NCBI RefSeq assembly: GCF_030269925.1
Contig: NC_085112.1
Coordinates: 7,255,501-7,319,500 of the forward strand
Source: Bombyx mori
Taxonomy: Eukaryota; Arthropoda; Insecta; Lepidoptera; Bombycidae
DNA length: 64,000 nt
Direction: 5' to 3'
Shown: positions 21,382 through 32,000 of the stretch, piece after piece
Layout of the letters: each line of letters begins with the position of its first letter
Position numbering within the stretch: the first letter of the stretch is position 1
Program-made: the position numbers and the translations under genes
The notes under the pieces: model-generated
Seen by the model: the letters and a program-made list of their open reading frames with translations, nothing else
Database searches by the model: none
What the model was told of the DNA's origin: nothing

Positions 21382-21395
21382 CAAGAAGACCGAAA

Positions 21396-23027
21396 ATGCA
21401 GCAAGAAGAAAGTGTCAGTGAAAGTGCTAGTGACATTGTCGGGTTCCTCCGGGATAGGTACCCGTCAATTAGGGCCGAGTACTTAGCGTATAGGGCCTCC
21501 CGTGGCAATCCCTCCCCCCCCGCGTCCGTCGCCGCGTATTTCAACCGTGCCTCGGAGGCACGCCGCGCGCCCCCCGCCGCCGCGTTAAGTTCGAGCGCAC
21601 GTTCCAACGATGCGACTCACGAAGCGCCTAGCGCTACCCCCACCCCCGCGCCCGCGTCGGTTACGTCATCACGCGCTACGTCCGCCGCGACCTCGATCGT
21701 TTCAAGTTCAGGCTCCGATACCGAATCGGAGATGGATTTCGAATCCGCGTCAAGCCCTCAGCCAGGAACTTCGGATGGGTTCCAAACCGTAACGCGCGGT
21801 AAAAAGCGTACTCGCGCCGTGGAGTCCCGGAACTCCACGACAAAACAGACGAAATCCGCGTCCGCCTCTCGACCGAAAGTAGTAGTTACACCGGAGTCGG
21901 ACTCCGCGCGCCGCGTAACCCCACCGCCGCGTCCCAAGCCCGCGCCCGCTCCCAAAGTAGCTGCCCCGCCCCCGCTGATACTTCAAGAGAAGACAGCGTG
22001 GAATCGCGTGTCCCAGGCCCTTCAGGCAAATAAAATTAACTACACCCATGCGCGTAACGTCGCGCATGGGATTCAGATCAAGGTCGCAACGCCGGGCGAC
22101 CATAGGGCCCTCTCAGCATACCTCCGAAAGGAGAACATAGGTTTCCACACCTATGCTCTTCAGGAGGACCGCGAGCTCCGCGTAGTAATACGCGGAGTCC
22201 CTAAGGAGCTAGAAATAGACTACATTAAGGAGGATCTGACCGCTCAGGCCCTCCCGATAGTTAGTGTGCACCGGATGCACAGCGGGCGGGGCAAACAGCC
22301 CTATAATATGATACTCGTGGCGTTAGAACCCACCCCGGAGGCCAAAAAGAAGATCGCATGTCTCACGACAATTTGCGGCCTATCCGGGATCTCGATCAAA
22401 GCCCCCCACAAGCGTGGCACTCCCGGGCAGTGCTACAGGTGCCAACTCTATGGCCACTCGGCGCGTAATTGCCACGCGCGCCCCCGCTGCGTGAAATGCC
22501 TCGGCGATCACGCTACATTAGACTGCGTTAGAGATAGGGAAACCGCGACCGAACCTCCCAGCTGTGTCCTATGCCTTAAGCAAGGGCACCCCGCGAACTA
22601 CCGTGGATGTCCCAGGGCTCCGCGAAAACGCCCAACCCACCCAGCCCCGCGAACCGTCGGCCCAAAGACTTCGGCACCTTCAGTGCCGAAACCCGCCTTC
22701 GTGCCGGCTGCAGTTCCCACGGTCTCGGCGTGGAAAAAGCCGCTGCCGTATACGAAGGCGGGAACGGAAACCGCACCCCCGCCCCCGCTCGCGACACGCC
22801 CCGCGCCTCAGCCCCTGCTCGCACCTCGCCCAGCGCCCGCGTTCCGTCCCCCGCAACCCTCTGCCGCCAACGACTTCGCGCTCGTGCGCGACTTCGTCAC
22901 CGCGGTGAACTTCGACCGTCTGCGATCGTTCGCTAACGCTATCCGTAGGTCGACAACCCCCGAACAGCGGCTCGCGGCCGCGTTCGATCACATGGACGTT
23001 TACGAGTCCGTGTCGCGTACGTTATAA
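21396..23027 (+). CDS. Jockey-clade LINE ORF1, gag-like RNA-binding protein (543 aa)
   Basis: I chose the ATG at 21396 (MQQEESVSES). The open frame reaches 49 codons further up, but only from a TTG inside the 5'UTR hairpins. The N-terminal half is low-complexity, rich in Ala/Pro/Ser/Arg. Residues about 200-340 form the PRE_C2HC-like region of insect Jockey ORF1s (RVSQALQANKINYTHARN, LRVVIRGVP). Three zinc knuckles follow: CYRCQLYGHSARNC (about 346), CVKCLGDHATLDC (about 365) and CVLCLKQGHPANYRGC (about 389). A Pro-rich stretch and a short C-terminal segment end the protein. By family knowledge it binds LINE RNA as a nucleic-acid chaperone. The start of ORF2 lies 18 bp after its stop. Intact. 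Confidence 0.92.
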   Translation: MQQEESVSESASDIVGFLRDRYPSIRAEYLAYRASRGNPSPPASVAAYFNRASEARRAPPAAALSSSARSNDATHEAPSATPTPAPASVTSSRATSAATSIVSSSGSDTESEMDFESASSPQPGTSDGFQTVTRGKKRTRAVESRNSTTKQTKSASASRPKVVVTPESDSARRVTPPPRPKPAPAPKVAAPPPLILQEKTAWNRVSQALQANKINYTHARNVAHGIQIKVATPGDHRALSAYLRKENIGFHTYALQEDRELRVVIRGVPKELEIDYIKEDLTAQALPIVSVHRMHSGRGKQPYNMILVALEPTPEAKKKIACLTTICGLSGISIKAPHKRGTPGQCYRCQLYGHSARNCHARPRCVKCLGDHATLDCVRDRETATEPPSCVLCLKQGHPANYRGCPRAPRKRPTHPAPRTVGPKTSAPSVPKPAFVPAAVPTVSAWKKPLPYTKAGTETAPPPPLATRPAPQPLLAPRPAPAFRPPQPSAANDFALVRDFVTAVNFDRLRSFANAIRRSTTPEQRLAAAFDHMDVYESVSRTL

Positions 23028-23045
23028 AATCTTTACCGGTAATCA

Positions 23046-25928
23046 ATGGCGCAAAAAGGTAGAGAAAAACCATATTCCCTTACGTTAGCATTCTATAATG
23101 CTAACGGACTCGCGCGGCAACGCGATCAAATTTTTGAATTCCTCCGCGATAATCTTGTAGATATTCTATTAGTGCAGGAAACCTGTCTGAAGCCCTCGCG
23201 TCGCGACCCGAAAGTCGCGAACTACGTCATGGTTAGGAATGACAGACTCACCGCCTCCAAAGGCGGGACTGCCATTTACTATAGACGGGCCCTGCACGTT
23301 GTCCCTCTCGATACTCCCTCGCTCTTACATATCGAGGCGTCAGTGTGCCGTATCTCGCTGACGGGACACCAGCCGATCGTCATCGCATCCGTTTACCTCC
23401 CCCCGGACAAGCCCCTTCTGAGCAGTGACATCGAGTCACTGTTCGGCATGGGAGACTCTGTCATCCTGGCAGGCGATCTAAATTGCCACCACACTAGGTG
23501 GAACTGCCATCGTACAAACGTCAACGGTAGGCGTCTCGACGCGTTTATAGACGACCTCACCTTTGAAATAGTCGGTCCCCCAACTCCAACATGTTATCCG
23601 TATAACATCGCGCTCCGTCCGAGCACTATAGACCTGGCATTGCTTAGGAACGTAACTCTGCGCTTACGTTCCATCGAAGCAATGTCAGAGCTCGACTCAG
23701 ACCACCGACCTGTCGTTATGCAGCTCGGTCGCCCTCACAACCCAGTCACTGTTACGAGGACCATGGTGGATTGGAATAAGCTGGGCACGTGCCTAGCCGA
23801 CGCCGCTCCGCCAATCCTCCCTTACGGCCCGGATTCGAATCCATCCCCCGAGGACACCGTCGAATCCATAAACATCATTACCGATCACATCTCTTCCGCG
23901 ATCATTAGATCTTCTAAAGAAGTCGATGTGGAGGACAGCTTCCACCGCATCAGACTGTCCCCCGATCTTAGGAATCTCTTAAGAGTTAGGAACGCGGCAA
24001 TCCGGGCCTACGATCGTCTTCCCACGCATTCAAACCGGATTCAGATGCGTCGTCTACAACGCGAAGTCCACTCCCGCTTAAGCGACGCGCGTAACGATAA
24101 TTGGCATAGTTATTTAGAACAACTCGCGCCCTCCCACCAAGCATACTGGCGACTAGCTAGGACTCTCAAATCCGAAACTACCGCTACTATGCCTCCCCTC
24201 TTACGCCCTTCAGGCCAACCACCGGCATTCGATGACGATGACAAGGCTGAGCTGCTGGCCGATGCACTGCAAGAGCAGTGCACCACCAGCACTCAACACG
24301 CGGACCCCGAACACACCGAGTTAGTCGACAGGGAGGTCGAGCGCAGAGCTTCCCTGCCGCCCTCGGACGCGTTACCCCCCATTACCGCTGACGAAGTTAG
24401 AGACGCGATCCACAACCTCCAACCTAGGAAGGCACCAGGCTCCGACGGCATCCACAACCGCGCGCTAAAATTTTTGCCAGTCCAACTGATAGCAATGTTG
24501 GCTACAATTTTAAATGCCGCTATGACGCACTGCATCTTTCCCGCGGTGTGGAAAGAAGCGGACGTTATCGGTATACATAAGCCGGGCAAACCGAGAAACG
24601 AAACTTCTAGTTACCGTCCGATTAGTCTCCTCTCGACGATAGGAAAAATTTACGAACGTCTCCTTAGAAAACGCCTCTGGGATTTTGTTACCGCGAACAA
24701 AATTCTCATAGACGAACAGTTCGGATTCCGCTCAAAACACTCGTGCGTACAACAAGTGCACCGCCTCACGGAGCACATTCTGATAGGGCTAAATAGGCGT
24801 AAACAAATCCCGACCGGCGCCCTCTTCTTCGACATCGCGAAGGCGTTCGACAAAGTCTGGCACAACGGTTTAATTTACAAACTGTACAACATGGGAGTGC
24901 CAGACAGACTCGTGCTCATCATACGAGACTTCTTGTCGAACCGTTCGTTTCGATATCGAGTAGAGGGAACTCGTTCTCGTCCCCGTCAACTGACTGCCGG
25001 AGTCCCGCAAGGCTCCGCGCTCTCCCCGTTATTATTTAGTTTGTATATCAATGATATACCCCGGTCTCCGGAGACCCATCTAGCGCTCTTCGCCGATGAC
25101 ACGGCTATCTACTACTCGTGTAGGAAGATGTCGCTGCTTCATCGGCGACTCCAGATCGCAGTAGCCACCATGGGACAGTGGTTCCGGAAGTGGCGAATAG
25201 ACATTAACCCCACGAAAAGCGCAGCGGTGCTCTTCAAAAGGGGTCGCCCTCCGAACATCACTTCGAGCATCCCACTCCGTAGTAGGCGCGCAAACACCTC
25301 CGCCGTTAGTCCCATCACTCTCTTTGGCCAGCCCATTCCGTGGGTCTCGAAGGTCAAATATCTAGGCGTCACCCTCGACAGAGGGATGACATTCCGTCCC
25401 CATATAAAAACGGTACGCGACCGCGCCGCGTTTATTCTAGGACGACTCTATCCAATGCTTTGTAGTCGAAGCAAACTGTCCCTCCGCAATAAGGTAACTC
25501 TCTACAAAACTTGTATACGCCCCGTCATGACGTATGCAAGCGTAGTGTTCGCTCACGCAGCCCGCACCCACTTGAAATCCCTTCAGGTTATTCAATCACG
25601 ATTCTGCAGGATAGCCGTCGGAGCGCCTTGGTTCCTTAGGAATGTGGATCTCCACGACGACCTGGAGCTCGACTCTTTTAGTAAGTATCTACAGTCGGCA
25701 TCGCTGCGCCATTTTGAGAAGGCGGCACGACATGAGAACCCTCTCATCGTAGCCGCTGGAAATTACATACCCGACCCAGTAGACCGAATGGTAAACCGTC
25801 GACGTCGCCCAAAGCACGTCATTACGGATCCCCCTGATCCATTAACGGTGCTTTTAGGCACCACAAGCACCGGTCACCGTCCTCGTCGAACCCGTCGCTT
25901 GCGACGAAGGGCTCGACGAGCGAACTAA
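23046..25928 (+). CDS. Jockey-clade LINE ORF2: AP endonuclease + reverse transcriptase (960 aa)
   Basis: Starts at ATG 23046 (MAQKGREKPYSL) and is uninterrupted. The APE-type endonuclease has LAFYNANGLA (about 14), LLVQET with the catalytic Glu (about 41), LAGDLN (about 141), STIDLALL (about 192) and the canonical SDHRPV (about 218). A linker leads to the RT: KAPGSDGIHN (about 461), YRPISLLSTIGKIYERLL (about 525), FFDIAKAFDKVWH (about 597), GVPQGSALSPLLFSLYIND (about 652) and the FADD catalytic box (about 682). The C-terminus is strongly basic (RRTRRLRRRARR). All catalytic residues I can identify are present, so the protein is predicted to be active in target-primed reverse transcription. No overlap with ORF1; a reinitiation mechanism is possible. 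Confidence 0.95.
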   Translation: MAQKGREKPYSLTLAFYNANGLARQRDQIFEFLRDNLVDILLVQETCLKPSRRDPKVANYVMVRNDRLTASKGGTAIYYRRALHVVPLDTPSLLHIEASVCRISLTGHQPIVIASVYLPPDKPLLSSDIESLFGMGDSVILAGDLNCHHTRWNCHRTNVNGRRLDAFIDDLTFEIVGPPTPTCYPYNIALRPSTIDLALLRNVTLRLRSIEAMSELDSDHRPVVMQLGRPHNPVTVTRTMVDWNKLGTCLADAAPPILPYGPDSNPSPEDTVESINIITDHISSAIIRSSKEVDVEDSFHRIRLSPDLRNLLRVRNAAIRAYDRLPTHSNRIQMRRLQREVHSRLSDARNDNWHSYLEQLAPSHQAYWRLARTLKSETTATMPPLLRPSGQPPAFDDDDKAELLADALQEQCTTSTQHADPEHTELVDREVERRASLPPSDALPPITADEVRDAIHNLQPRKAPGSDGIHNRALKFLPVQLIAMLATILNAAMTHCIFPAVWKEADVIGIHKPGKPRNETSSYRPISLLSTIGKIYERLLRKRLWDFVTANKILIDEQFGFRSKHSCVQQVHRLTEHILIGLNRRKQIPTGALFFDIAKAFDKVWHNGLIYKLYNMGVPDRLVLIIRDFLSNRSFRYRVEGTRSRPRQLTAGVPQGSALSPLLFSLYINDIPRSPETHLALFADDTAIYYSCRKMSLLHRRLQIAVATMGQWFRKWRIDINPTKSAAVLFKRGRPPNITSSIPLRSRRANTSAVSPITLFGQPIPWVSKVKYLGVTLDRGMTFRPHIKTVRDRAAFILGRLYPMLCSRSKLSLRNKVTLYKTCIRPVMTYASVVFAHAARTHLKSLQVIQSRFCRIAVGAPWFLRNVDLHDDLELDSFSKYLQSASLRHFEKAARHENPLIVAAGNYIPDPVDRMVNRRRRPKHVITDPPDPLTVLLGTTSTGHRPRRTRRLRRRARRAN

Positions 25929-25941
25929 CCCATAGACACAG

Positions 25942-25975
25942 CCCACTGAGTTTCTCGCCGGATCTTCTCAGTGGG
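25942..25975 (+). other. 9-bp stem-loop in the Jockey LINE 3'UTR
   Basis: CCCACTGAG pairs with CTCAGTGGG across a 16-nt loop, starting 14 nt after the ORF2 stop. The stem is kept in the truncated copy at 7965-8483 and largely in the fragment at 39167. Confidence 0.7.
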
Positions 25976-26092
25976 TCGCGTTTCCGATCCGGTGGTAGAT
26001 TCTGCGAAGCACTGCTCTTGCTAGGGTCAGTGTTAGCAACTCTCCGGTTGAGCCCCGCGAGCTCACCTACTAACGTTAGGGTGAAGCTGAAA

Positions 26093-26108
26093 TAGCCTCT
26101 CAAGGCTA
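26093..26108 (+). other. 6-bp stem-loop near the 3' terminus of the Jockey LINE
   Basis: TAGCCT/AGGCTA with loop CTCA, 15 nt before the poly(A). Present in the copies at 7041 and 7965. In the older copy at 52835 it reads TAGCTT/AAGCTA (53017-53031), a compensatory change. A likely RT recognition structure by analogy with other LINEs. Confidence 0.7.
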
Positions 26109-26151
26109 TCAGCATAGGTAGGGAAAAAAAAAAAAAAAAAAAAGGTACTCA

Positions 26152-26315
26152 TTGAAATCAAATAATGTAAAGGGCAAATTTCTTTTAAATTAAATACTTA
26201 TAATAAATGAAGTAATTATTTGGATAAGGATTAATATTATCTTTATAAAGACACCTTCATAAATAATGCTTTAACTTAGAACAAATTTGGTTAGCATAAA
26301 AAAGGTTATTATTAG
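26152..26315. other. AT-rich spacer
   Basis: Short stretch between the Jockey-like LINE and the mariner remnant; nothing recognised. Confidence 0.5.
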
Positions 26316-27711
26316 TATACCTAGTCCAGCCATAAGTGCTGTTACAAATTACAATGCATTTTTTTTAAATGATGTAATGTAATATTATTAAAATTTATAC
26401 CTACATATTTATTAAAGTCACAGCAAATAAGAAAAAATAAATTCTATTCGAAATGGCCACCTTTGGCTTTTATACAGGCCTTTAATCTGTTTGGCCACGA
26501 ATCCATGGATATACGTACTGTTTCCAAGGGAAATGTCGGCACCGCTTGCTCCAAAGATTTTTTAAGAGACTCAATGTTGCCGTGTCCATTTAGAGCAAGC
26601 CATGTCCTCTAAAACTGACCATAATTTAAAGTTTAAAGGGTTGAGGTCTGGGCGAGATGAGGGCCCGTCTTCAGCTTTTATAAAGTCCGGAACGTTGGTT
26701 TCAAGTCCGGCTTGGGTAATTCGTGCCTTGTGACCAAGTGCAGAGGGCTGCTGGAAAGTCCACGTGTTTACGTGTATTTTTAAAAAGTGTATTGCTGAGA
26801 GGTTTCATATCAGGATCCAAGACTGTATCTTGATACATTTTGGCTGAAGTTTTCACTCCTTTTTTACAAAAATGTAGTTTTGTGACTCCTTGATAAGACA
26901 CGCCCCACTAAGCCATCACTGACGCAGGATGATGACCACGTTGTAGCTTTCCGACCACTTGAGCAGATTTTTTAGAACTGTGAGCGTACACTCTATCATT
27001 TTGATTATTGCAGTGCTTTTTTTTATTTTTTATTTATTGCTTTTTATTCTTCTTTATTGTGTTTTTTAATCGTGAAGATTTTTTCATCGGTAAAGAGAAT
27101 ATTCTGTGCCTTTCACCTGCGTATCGCGACAGAAAGCATTTTGGTTGATCCATTCACTCTGTTTAATTGTAAAGTTAGATTTAGGGCATGTCCTGTATAT
27201 CGCTGATAAGCATCAAGCTGCAGGTCTTGTTTTATAATACGCGACAGAGTCCTATCGGGAATCATCATTTCTCGCGATAAGATTTTTTGCTTCCTAATGG
27301 GGTTTCGACGAATTCTGGCTTTAACAGCATTAACTGCGTTTGTAGTTCTAACAGCACACGTCCACCTCGTTCTTTTCTGGTAGGACAGACGAAGTGTTTT
27401 TGTATCTGTTTATAGTACGATATACGAACATACGGCTGATACCAAGCTTTTTAAGTGAATGGAATATGACCGGCGGCTCCATACCCACTTAGTTCAAGGC
27501 GATCACTGCACTCTACTATTTTCTTTAACACCCCATTTGTATTGTAATTTAATAATGAACACGAAAAAATATGTGAAACGGCGCAAAATTTTATTTTTTT
27601 TCTATTTTGCAGCTTTTTTAATATTTTGAATTTGGACCACGTATATTATTTTAAAAACTAAAAAATAGAAAAAAAAATAAGTAACAGTATTTATGGCCAG
27701 ACTAGTGAGAT
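26316..27711 (-). mobile_element. Decayed mariner/Tc1-superfamily transposon with terminal repeats
   Basis: The left end (CTAGTCCAGCCATAAGTGCT, from 26321) and the inverted right end (CTAGTCTGGCCATAAATACT on the minus strand, ending near 27705) are matching terminal inverted repeats, with TA next to both. The minus strand between them encodes a broken transposase. An AT-rich insertion of about 45 bp lies near 27015-27060 relative to the copy at 50095. It resembles the DD37D maT-like mariners of Lepidoptera; subfamily inferred. Confidence 0.85.
26449..27530 (-). pseudogene. Mariner-like transposase, inactivated
   Basis: Fragments in several minus-strand frames match a mariner transposase. N-terminal helix-turn-helix region: LGISRMFVYRTIN, then ARIRRNPIRK (27300-27340). 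Central region after the insert: NDRVYAHS. Catalytic-core region: SVMA*WGVSYQGVTKLHF, with an in-frame stop where the family has two Trp residues, then TSAKMYQDTVL. C-terminal end: CIKAKGGHFE (26449-26480). Frameshifts and stops separate the pieces, so no transposase can be made. Confidence 0.85.
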
Positions 27712-28857
27712 AAAATCATGTTTTTTTTTTCGTGTTATATGTATATTGTTATATTTTTTATTTAATCATTATTTAATACAAGCACAAAAATATATAGGAA
27801 AAGGAACTCCATTCCAAACGGGTGTTCATAAAACAGCTCTTTTTTTTTTTAAATCGGTTTTTAATGTATTCCTTATGAATATAACAAATACGTTAACTTG
27901 TTATACGTTAACGTTAAACTGTTTTTGTTGTTATTTCATCCCGTTTAACAGCTTCAATGTTGAAAAAATAACGTGTTAGTATAAATATGGTCTCCAATTT
28001 TTATAATGATTTTAATCTATCTTTCAAGAGCATATTGTCAGTTCGCAAAGGCCCGTACTACAAGTCTTTTCAGCCGTAAAGCAGAGGACCGGTTTGATGC
28101 GTAGAAAATCGAAATAACAATGAAATTAAGATTTTGTCTTTGACAGAAAAGCTTTAGGCCCTCTGGATTTTCAACTGTTATCGTAACCGTAGCAAAATAA
28201 ATTACACAAAAAGAATTTGAAATGTACATATTTACAGTAGAGAACTTGTGCTACCTAAGATACAATACTTTATAAGGTGGATTTGAAGTTATAGGAGTAG
28301 CTAGAACTTTCGAAAAATATATTAGTGTTTATAGTTATTTAGACTAGAATAATTAATTTACATTAAAACATTTTAACGAAATTACCTTAAGAAGTTATTT
28401 TTTTTATTACATGATACTGAAAAATGCACAATGAGTTTTCTGTTATCGGACAATAATAATTCTTTTAAAATACAAAAGAAACAGAGCAGCAAAGCTATAA
28501 AGTCTCATAAATTGTATGGCAATGGGATGGGTCCCACAAAAATTCCATGTTGACTGAATCGGGCCAAATATGAATATTACATGGGTGCCAAAGCTTATCC
28601 TAGGCATATACTCGTAAATCCGTAATATATGTTTATTTGACTTGGCTCAAGAATCAGTTTGTCTAGAGGCTAGGTTACTGTGTTGCAAACTATATATTAT
28701 TACTTAACGAATTTATGAAAATATATACATACGTTTTATAAAAATCATAACAAATATTGTTTAAGTGGGTTTTTTATATATTCTGTAGATATATGTAAAT
28801 TCCTAGATAAATTTCATATATACTTTTGTACACAAAATTTGTAATCTCAAATGTGTA
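27712..28857. other. AT-rich DNA, no recognised feature
   Basis: Two short open frames (27746-27979, 28038-28229) without recognisable domains. Nothing else seen. Confidence 0.45.
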
Positions 28858-29060
28858 TTGAAATAATAATAATAATAATACATTTTTATTTCAGAATTAA
28901 ATTCCATAAGAAGTGTTAGTAATACGAAAAAAAGTACATTTTATTTATTTTACATTGACCATGGCTGGTCTTGAGCCCACATGGACTTCATTCCAGTGCC
29001 TCAGTATAGGGCAGCAATAGCGACTCTCTATGGCGGCCATAAATAACGTGAGCTACAATA
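28858..29060 (-). mobile_element. Probable LINE 3'-end fragment with (ATT)n tail
   Basis: On the minus strand a short coding-like, GC-richer segment (about 29050-28960) is followed by AT-rich 3'UTR, an AATAAA and then (ATT)n at 28864-28880. The combination TTATTATT plus TGAAATAAAAATG is common at LINE 3' ends in Lepidoptera. Clade unassigned. Confidence 0.4.
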
Positions 29061-32000
29061 AATGGTGTTTAATTTATCCAATTAATTAATATTGAAAGCT
29101 ATAGAAATAATATTATGACTATGTAAGCTTGAAGCTTATTTGAACGTATGACATAGCGAGCATAACTTGTAAGATTTGATCTAAGAATATTTAGAAACGA
29201 TTGAAATAGCTCCGAATTAGAGTGTTTCGATTAATTTCATTTGAGTTAAAGAAATAAATAGGGGTTTGGAAGGAGCGATAAACGTGGGCAAGAAGGCGGG
29301 TTGGCTCTATAGGAGATCTTCGGCCTCTAAGCGCGCGAACCCTTTTTTCCTTCTTCGCAAATCGTCAGGGATTAAGGCAGAGAGCTCACACCTTTTCACG
29401 AATATTTTTTTGTGGTTTAACCGCCGGTAAAGCGCTATGATACAAAGTGTTTTCCCGGCGATCAATGGCTGTTTTCAAAGATAACGTTTCGTCAAGTCTT
29501 ATTGATGGTTCGGATGATGAACCGGGTAGGGATCGAGAAAAAGGTGTGAAAATGTAATTTCCATGTTTCGGGAAATGAGAGAAATATTAATGCGACTTAA
29601 GAGCCTTCTGAGATTATTCGTTTTCCAATACTAGGTCATAATTTATGTACGTCCTATCGGAGGAAATGAGCATTTGGTGTAAATGATTAACTGATTCACA
29701 TTTTCATTAAGCACATCGTTATGAAAGTGAATCGCAATAGTGTTCTGTTTGCAGTGTTTATTAACGGAGGTCTGAGTTTAGTGGTTCAGATGTCTGACTG
29801 TGATTCTACCGATTTGGTATAAAGTTTTTGTGTTAATTAATTTTTTCATTACATCAAGTATTGTACTAAATACTACGATCTTGTTCCTCGATGTGGAGTT
29901 AAAATTATTGCATTGTAAACATTTTGTGAAAATCTTTTTACACGCGGCGAGGGTAACGTAAAAGTTTGTTCGTTTCAAATTCAATATATTATGGCGAGCG
30001 TGCTCTCGCTCAGCCGACACCGAAACTCACTCGAGCGTAGCTCACAGAAAATTTATTGTTTTTCTAAGAAAATTTTCTCCGCACGACCCTACGTCCTAGT
30101 CGAGTCTCCGGGGAAGAGTTACAAAAACATAATGACGTCTTGAAGTGTTTAGATTTTAACTTTATTGTTCTCATTTAAGCCCTAAATTGTTTTCGCAAAG
30201 GTTTTGCTCGAATTCTCTATGTATATGGTATGTATTATTAAGTAGCATATTAAACATGTCATAATTCGAATGAAAAATATCATGAAATACCTGCAGACTA
30301 ATTTTTTACAATATAAATAAACATTTAAAACTTCTATTACGGTTTAATCTCCCTTTATTATTTGTATTTTCTTATTTCCGAGGTTTCGAATATTTTACAG
30401 TTTTCGTGGTCCCTCATAATAAAATTACAGTAGTAAGCACGACATTATGCCGTAAAAGTACCTATAATTATATCTACGATTCGTGAAAACTACGACAGTA
30501 TAAAATAATAATAGATAAACAGGAGACCAGTCTAACCACACTAATAATGATAGGTATCAGTCGATGATATATATTTTTTTGCTCATTTACTAAAACTCAG
30601 CATTGTGGAGTTAAAGCTGACAAGGGTCAGATAATATAGGTAGGCTCCTTCATAAAGAGGTCGAATGTTATATAAATATGACATGCAAACAAAAAAGGGA
30701 CTTAACTCCAACGGCTCAGTTTCAAGATAAAGCCTTTTATCGGACGCATGAAAACGTTTTGTGAAAAATCGTTAGCGTGCGTTCACGTCTGGGCAACACG
30801 TGCGCGATACCTGAGACCGATCCCGTTGCTTAGATTAAATTTGTTCCATAATATGTGTTCACTGTCGATAACGTAAAAAAAAAATGTATAAGTACTTCAA
30901 GAAGATCGCCCGTGATTGATGATTAGGCGAGCCAACAAGTATTGGACATCTTACTGTAAGGAATGTGCTATGATTTTCATCGCTAACAAACAAACTAAGA
31001 CCGAAAGGTTATACGAGAAAGTATTAAATAGATAATCTATAAAATGTTTCTTTTGAAATATGAAATTAATTTAATTTCGCATATCGACACAATCGAGACA
31101 TCAAAAGTAAAATTGAAAGAGCCCTATAAAACTTTGGATTTTGTGATCACGCTCGAAACTTGTGCATTAAAGTTGGCAAAAATGCGAATCACTCTAAGTT
31201 AGTAATCAATATTTAAAGAAAGAAAAGTTGGAAACAAAATAAATCTTTTTACACAGGCAAAGTTTTTGCTGCTCTTTTTAATGGATTTCATGACTTGTCA
31301 GACTGAGACGGTGAGTAATAAAATTTTCAAGTTAATAAAATAGCCTTAAGTTTTTCAGTTTTGAGCAATGTTTACAAAGGAAAATCTGCGAACATTATTT
31401 GATGATACGAGTAAGTACCAGTGCGAATTTGCTGTATTTCGAATTTCTATTAGATATGGCGTTGGAGTGAAATTTGAATGTTCCAACAAAACAGACCTGA
31501 AACTCATCTCATATTAGAATTGATAAAATAGAAAATGTAGGTATTGTTTATTTACTTAAGTAAATAGTCTCCGGAAGACGCGGGCGGGAAAAGCAGACAA
31601 AGCCTCCATCTACCGATAATGCTTGCAACCCTGAACGATCAATCTTTGGGCTATTACGATGTTTTAGCGCCTTGATGTATTGTTTCAGCCTCAATAAAGT
31701 TTTGATGAATCTTCGTGTTCTCCACAGCTTTTGTTCAAAATAAGGCGAGGATATTGATGAATAATTTGAAGGCTTAGTAACGACGTTGTATTTATTTAGG
31801 CAGTGATATCCAGTTTCGTCAAATTTGCATAAATAATTCATTCAAGCCAAGAAGATTGTAGGCGCATCACGACGGTTTGTGGTTTATGAAAATTTTATTT
31901 TCATGATAATCCGTTTTGTTTAACTGAAGAAATTTATAATAAAAGCCATATTGAATTATAATAGTCTGAAAATTTATTTGCAAAATGATACCTCTGATTT

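Larger units (their letters stand above)
20827..26151 (+). mobile_element. Full-length Jockey-clade (BMC1-like) LINE with target duplication
   Basis: The element runs from about 20837 to 26141 (5.3 kb) and is flanked by AAGGTACTCA at 20827-20836 and 26142-26151; the first two A's may belong to the tail, so 8-10 bp. Order: structured 5'UTR (20837-21395), ORF1 (21396-23027), 18-bp gap, ORF2 (23046-25928), 3'UTR (25929-26123), poly(A) (26124-26141). Both ORFs are open. The element is much GC-richer than its surroundings. I associate it with silkworm BMC1 from memory of layout and 3'UTR. Truncated copies in this window are at 7041, 7965, 39167 and 52835. Confidence 0.92.

Noticed and set aside
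21249..21395. N-terminal extension of the Jockey ORF1
   Set aside because: Opens only from TTG and runs through the 5'UTR hairpin modules; the ATG at 21396 gives a normal ORF1.
17390..26151. LTR retrotransposon or retroviral copy
   Set aside because: No long terminal repeats, no protease/integrase; both elements have AP endonuclease domains and non-LTR 3' tails.
28866..28880. CRISPR-like or satellite array
   Set aside because: A simple (AAT)n of a few units belonging to a LINE tail; no spacer-repeat structure anywhere in the window.
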